Origin: Actinomycetota bacterium
Lineage (GTDB): Bacteria > Actinomycetota > Humimicrobiia > Humimicrobiales > Humimicrobiaceae
Assembly (NCBI GenBank): GCA_028718045.1
Contig: JAQUMQ010000083.1
Coordinates: 1 to 6,411, forward strand
Direction of reading: 5' to 3'
DNA: 6,411 nt
Below the pieces are notes generated by a model, which ran no database searches, was not told the DNA's origin, and saw only the letters and a list, made by a program, of their open reading frames with translations. A program made the position numbers and the translations under genes. Shown piece after piece: positions 6,224-6,411 of this stretch. The number at the start of each line of letters is the position of its first letter. Positions within the stretch are counted from its first letter, which is position 1.

Positions 6224-6411
6224 AAATATCCACGTAAATTACCTAATTATGAAAACTTGGTGATTGTTAATAAATTATTTGAATTAACCAAAAAAAATTT
6301 CTCAAATCAGCTGTTTGCTTAAATACTTTCTCGCCGCATATTTTAATACCTGAATTGAATATAATAAAAACGTAATTTTTAAAAAATTTGTTTTTTGTCC
6401 CAATACCAGTA
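6224..6411. other. Region after glnS with no recognised gene
   Basis: I recognise no complete gene and no convincing GC-rich terminator after glnS. Two minus-strand frames run in from the right edge. One ends with TGA at 6304-6302 (about 35 codons, ending LKYAARKYLSKQLI) and is followed on that strand by a run of eight T. The other ends with TAA at 6269-6267 (about 47 codons). Either could be the 3' end of a gene converging on glnS, but neither matches a family I know, and AT-rich non-coding DNA can give frames this short. A loose inverted repeat (TTGTTAAT at 6264-6271 with ATTAACCAA at 6283-6291) lies between them. Confidence 0.3.

Noticed and set aside
6264..6291. Inverted repeat after glnS as its terminator
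   Set aside because: The arms are A/T-rich and imperfect, and are followed by an A run on the plus strand, not a T run.

Overview
This is an AT-rich bacterial chromosomal window, roughly one-third GC by eye. It holds five convincing protein genes: the 3' part of a methyl-accepting chemotaxis protein, the RNA-binding transcription accessory protein Tex, a two-gene type II toxin-antitoxin module (PemK/MazF-like toxin with a ribbon-helix-helix antitoxin), and glutaminyl-tRNA synthetase. The lineage cannot be fixed from sequence alone. A low-GC motile bacterium that charges tRNA-Gln directly with GlnRS would fit, for example a clostridial or FCB-group relative. The excellent TTGACA-N17-TACAAT promoter upstream of glnS argues for an ordinary housekeeping sigma factor, and against core Bacteroidetes, whose promoter consensus differs. 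Two of the starts (glnS and the antitoxin) have no Shine-Dalgarno sequence.

Layout. Positions 1-1049 (+) carry the end of the chemoreceptor: the second half of a PAS domain joined directly to the cytoplasmic signalling hairpin. Its 5' end lies outside the window. Positions 1050-1313 are a non-coding convergent gap with a bidirectional intrinsic terminator (1169-1207) and a second imperfect inverted repeat (1243-1284). Tex runs on the minus strand from 3443 to 1314, and has its own candidate promoter at 3505-3477. Upstream of it on the same strand lies the toxin-antitoxin pair, antitoxin first (4286-4014) and toxin second (3981-3631). I see no terminator between the toxin and tex. Positions 4287-4540 are a divergent control region. 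On the minus side it has two TATAAT boxes and a perfect 13-bp inverted repeat that looks like an autoregulatory operator. On the plus side it has the glnS promoter and a small hairpin that ends two bases before the glnS start codon. GlnRS fills 4541-6223 (+). Positions 6224-6411 have no recognised gene; weak minus-strand open frames run off the right edge.

How the genes relate. They do not form one pathway. Tex and GlnRS are housekeeping information-processing genes, the chemoreceptor is a sensory gene, and the toxin-antitoxin pair sits as a compact accessory cassette between tex and glnS. The most interesting points are an Ala where MazF-family RNases usually carry the catalytic Thr, the inverted repeat at the antitoxin promoter, and the leader hairpin with no Shine-Dalgarno at glnS. 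I found no evidence of a wholly new multi-gene system.
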